A stretch of DNA of 64,000 bases from Defluviicoccus sp. (lineage in GTDB: Bacteria; Pseudomonadota; Alphaproteobacteria; MPNO01), in the NCBI GenBank assembly GCA_028820505.1, contig JAPPIT010000043.1, forward strand, positions 1 to 64,000. The letters are read 5' to 3'. Under the pieces are notes generated by a model, which saw only the letters and a program-made list of their open reading frames with translations, was not told where the DNA came from and ran no database searches. Of the stretch, positions 61,998 to 64,000 are shown in pieces. Numbering within the stretch: position 1 is the stretch's first letter; each line of letters begins with the position of its first letter. The position numbers and the translations under genes were made by a program.

Positions 61998-62988
61998 GCT
62001 CGCCCTCCCCCGCATGGGGGCAGGCGGCGAAGTGGCGCTCCCCGTACCGCCGCATCGCGGGCTCCTCGCCGGCGCAGGATTCCCGGGCGATGGGACAGCG
62101 GGTGCGGAACACGCAGCCGGAAGGCGGCGCGAGCGGCGACGGCAGCTCGCCCTCCAGAGACGCGCCGCGGCGGCGGCGCTCCACCGCCGGATCCGGTACC
62201 GGCGCGGCGGAGATCAGGGCCCGTGTGTAGGGATGGCGGGGACCGCGGACGAGACCGCCGGCAGGCCCGTGCTCCATCGCCCGGCCGAGGTAGAACACCA
62301 TGATCCGGTCGGAGATGTGCTTCACCACGCCGAGATCGTGGGAGATGAAGATCAGCGACAGGCCGAGCTCGCGCTTGAGCTCGCCCAGCAGGTTGACGAT
62401 CTGCGCCTGCACGCTGACGTCGAGCGCCGAGACCGGTTCGTCGCAGATCACCAGCCTGGGCCGCGAGATCAGCGCCCGGGCGATGGCGATGCGCTGGCAC
62501 TGGCCGCCGGAGAACTCGTGCGGGTAGCGGTCGATGTGCTCGGGCAGAAGCCCGACCTGTTCCATCGTCTCCGCCACCCGGGCCCGCGCCTCGCCCCGCG
62601 CCAGGCCGGGCTCGTGGACGGCGAGCGGCTCAGCGACGATCTCGCCCGCCGTCATCCTGGGGTCGAGGGCCGCCAGCGGGTCCTGGAAGATCATCTGGAT
62701 GTCGCGGCGATGGCGGTGGCGCTCTTCCGCCCCCATGGCGAGAAGGTCCCTGCCCTCCCACAGCGCCTGCCCGCCCGAAACGGGGACGGTGCCTATCAGG
62801 GCGCGCGCGAGGGTGGATTTTCCCGATCCGCTCTCACCCACGATCCCGAGGGTCTCGCGCGAATCCAGGTCGAAGCTCACGCTCCGGACCGCCTGCAGTT
62901 CCCGGCGGCGCGCCCAGAGGGCGGCCCCTTCCGATCGGACCGGGAAGGAGACGGACAGGTCGCGAACGGAAAGGAGCGGCGCGCTCAC
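61960..62988 (-). CDS. Dipeptide/oligopeptide ABC transporter ATP-binding protein (DppF/OppF type)
   Basis: A 342-residue ATPase: Walker [10 protein letters not shown] near residue 46, Q-loop [13 protein letters not shown], signature [15 protein letters not shown], Walker [13 protein letters not shown] and the H-loop. The C-terminal oligopeptide/dipeptide extension has [18 protein letters not shown] at 62988 overlaps the preceding ATPase gene by 4 bp. With DppD it energises uptake of a peptide-like or other small solute. Confidence 0.92.
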   Translation of the reverse strand: MSAPLLSVRDLSVSFPVRSEGAALWARRRELQAVRSVSFDLDSRETLGIVGESGSGKSTLARALIGTVPVSGGQALWEGRDLLAMGAEERHRHRRDIQMIFQDPLAALDPRMTAGEIVAEPLAVHEPGLARGEARARVAETMEQVGLLPEHIDRYPHEFSGGQCQRIAIARALISRPRLVICDEPVSALDVSVQAQIVNLLGELKRELGLSLIFISHDLGVVKHISDRIMVFYLGRAMEHGPAGGLVRGPRHPYTRALISAAPVPDPAVERRRRGASLEGELPSPLAPPSGCVFRTRCPIARESCAGEEPAMRRYGERHFAACPHAGEGELRTPYSSPGTSR

Positions 62989-63953
62989 GGCGCAGCCTCC
63001 ATCGGGAAGTGGCAGGCGGCCAGCCGGCCCGGCGCGAGCGGCGCGGCCTCGGGCCGTTCGCCGCGGCAGCGGTCCCCGACCCGCGGGCAGCGCGGCGCGA
63101 ACGGGCATCCGGCGGGCAACAGGGTCGCGCTGAGCGGATCGCCCGGGATCGCCGGCAGCCGCTCGTCGTCGCGGTCCATCCGCGGCACCGCGTCGAGCAG
63201 CCCCCGCGTATAGGGGTGGAAGGGCGCGGCGAAGACGCTCTCGACCGGGCCGCTCTCCATCACCCGGCCGCCATAGAGGACGACCATCTCGTCGCAGCTC
63301 CCCGCCACCACCCCGACATCGTGGGTCACGAGCAGGATCGCGGTGCCGAGATCGGAGCGAAGCTCGGCGAGAAGGCGCACGATCTGGGACTGCACGGTGA
63401 CGTCGAGCGCGGTGGTCGGCTCGTCGGCGATCAGGAGCCGCGGGCGGCAGAGCAGCGCCATCGCGATCAGCACCCGCTGGCGCATGCCGCCGGAGAACTC
63501 GTGCGGGTACATCCGGATCCGCGCACGGGCGTCCGGCACCTCCATCGCATCGAGCAGGCGCACCGCCTCGTCGAGCGCCTCGCGCCTCCCCATGCCCCGG
63601 TGCAGGGTCAGCGCCTCGATCATCTGGTCCGAGATCCGCATATAGGGGTTGAGCGCCGTCATCGGGTCCTGGAAGACCATGGCGATCTCGCGCGCGCGGA
63701 ACCGGTTGAAGGCGGCCTCGTCGAGCCCGAGGAGCTCGGTGCCGTCGAACGTCACGGAGCCGGCGGCGGTCCCGTTGCGCGCGAGCAGGCCCATGACGGC
63801 GAGCATGATCTGGCTCTTGCCCGATCCGCTCTCCCCCACCACGGCAAGGGCCCGCCCGGCCTCGACGGAGAGATCGACCCCGTTGACCGCGTTGACCGTG
63901 CCGTCGGGCGTTTCGAACGACACGAGGAGGTCGCGCACTTCCAGCAGCGCCAT
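62985..63953 (-). CDS. Dipeptide/oligopeptide ABC transporter ATP-binding protein (DppD/OppD type)
   Basis: A 322-residue ATPase with GESGSGKSQ as Walker [31 protein letters not shown] and [12 protein letters not shown]. The C-terminal extension contains [14 protein letters not shown]. An ATG at 63953 follows the permease stop by 3 bases. It pairs with DppF encoded next. Confidence 0.93.
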   Translation of the reverse strand: MALLEVRDLLVSFETPDGTVNAVNGVDLSVEAGRALAVVGESGSGKSQIMLAVMGLLARNGTAAGSVTFDGTELLGLDEAAFNRFRAREIAMVFQDPMTALNPYMRISDQMIEALTLHRGMGRREALDEAVRLLDAMEVPDARARIRMYPHEFSGGMRQRVLIAMALLCRPRLLIADEPTTALDVTVQSQIVRLLAELRSDLGTAILLVTHDVGVVAGSCDEMVVLYGGRVMESGPVESVFAAPFHPYTRGLLDAVPRMDRDDERLPAIPGDPLSATLLPAGCPFAPRCPRVGDRCRGERPEAAPLAPGRLAACHFPMEAAP

Positions 63954-63956
63954 CGC

Positions 63957-64000
63957 TCAGCGGTCCTTCGGGTCGAGCGCGTCGCGCAGCCCGTCGCCCA
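63957..64000 (-). CDS. ABC transporter permease, C-terminal end (DppC type, partial)
   Basis: Only the last 13 residues are visible, GDGLRDALDPKDR followed by TGA. That ending is typical of DppC/OppC permeases, and the gene continues past the right edge of the window. It is upstream of the two ATPase genes, as expected for a Dpp operon. Confidence 0.7.
   Translation of the reverse strand, partial: GDGLRDALDPKDR

Noticed and set aside
1-64000. CRISPR arrays, tRNA and rRNA genes
   Set aside because: No regularly spaced repeats, cloverleaf sequences or rRNA-like segments were recognised by eye; a covariance-model scan would be decisive.

Overview
The window is a stretch of high-GC chromosome from an alphaproteobacterium. 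It carries an oxygen-dependent (CobG/CobN-type) cobalamin pathway with CobE and DUF1636, a tripartite tricarboxylate (Tct) transporter, an RND pump with its adaptor, and dispersed palindromes of alphaproteobacterial type. No rRNA or tRNA was seen, so the lineage cannot be fixed further. A Rhodospirillales-like or marine/host-associated organism is only an inference.

Layout. (1) 1-9.2 kb: the edge of a peptide natural-product cluster. Two NHLM/NHLP-type bacteriocin ABC exporters are followed by an unrecognised protein, a SAM methyltransferase, a CmcJ/NvfI-family oxidoreductase, a 2OG-Fe(II)-type oxygenase and a flavin-dependent tryptophan halogenase. The precursor gene is not evident and probably lies left of the window, although a 30-codon ORF with a strong Shine-Dalgarno sits before the oxidoreductase. 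(2) 9.47-10.05 kb: scraps of an IS3-type and an IS1182-type transposase. (3) 10.1-14.4 kb: RND efflux permease and adaptor. (4) 14.4-22.9 kb: a mobile-element segment with a coiled-coil membrane protein, a 1751-residue MobF relaxase-helicase, three tandem antiparallel ribbon-helix-helix-like mobilization proteins, and a strongly strand-skewed, G-poor tract that ends inside a truncated carboxylate-amine ligase gene.

(5) 23.2-32.6 kb: a catabolic region with a DUF3047 protein, a MetE-like protein, two formylglycine-type sulfatases, a MarR regulator, a metallo-beta-lactamase-fold hydrolase and TctCBA. (6) 32.8-54.4 kb: a nearly complete cobalamin island (cobT, S, C, D, Q, O, U, W, N, G, H, I, J, K, L, E, M, cbiD, A, B), with a nucleoside deoxyribosyltransferase-like gene at its head. 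CbiD replaces the usual CobF, and cobaltochelatase subunits CobS/CobT are not present here. (7) 54.5-59.8 kb: a cobalt module. A cobalt-type nitrile hydratase with its beta subunit split into two genes, an activator and an amidase lie between two identical copies of cbtB; the second copy is followed by cbtA and a periplasmic His-rich protein. (8) 59.8-64 kb: an intergenic region with a terminator and palindromic repeats, then a cysteine hydrolase, a polysaccharide-deacetylase-like hydrolase and a Dpp/Opp-type transporter running off the right edge.

Together, regions 6 and 7 form a cobalt economy: CbtBA for import, CobW and CobN for handling and insertion, B12 assembly, and a cobalt enzyme that turns nitriles into amides for the neighbouring amidase. 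The most notable points are the putative halogenated-RiPP tailoring cassette, the three-part nitrile hydratase between duplicated cbtB copies, and the relaxase element that interrupts a carboxylate-amine ligase gene.
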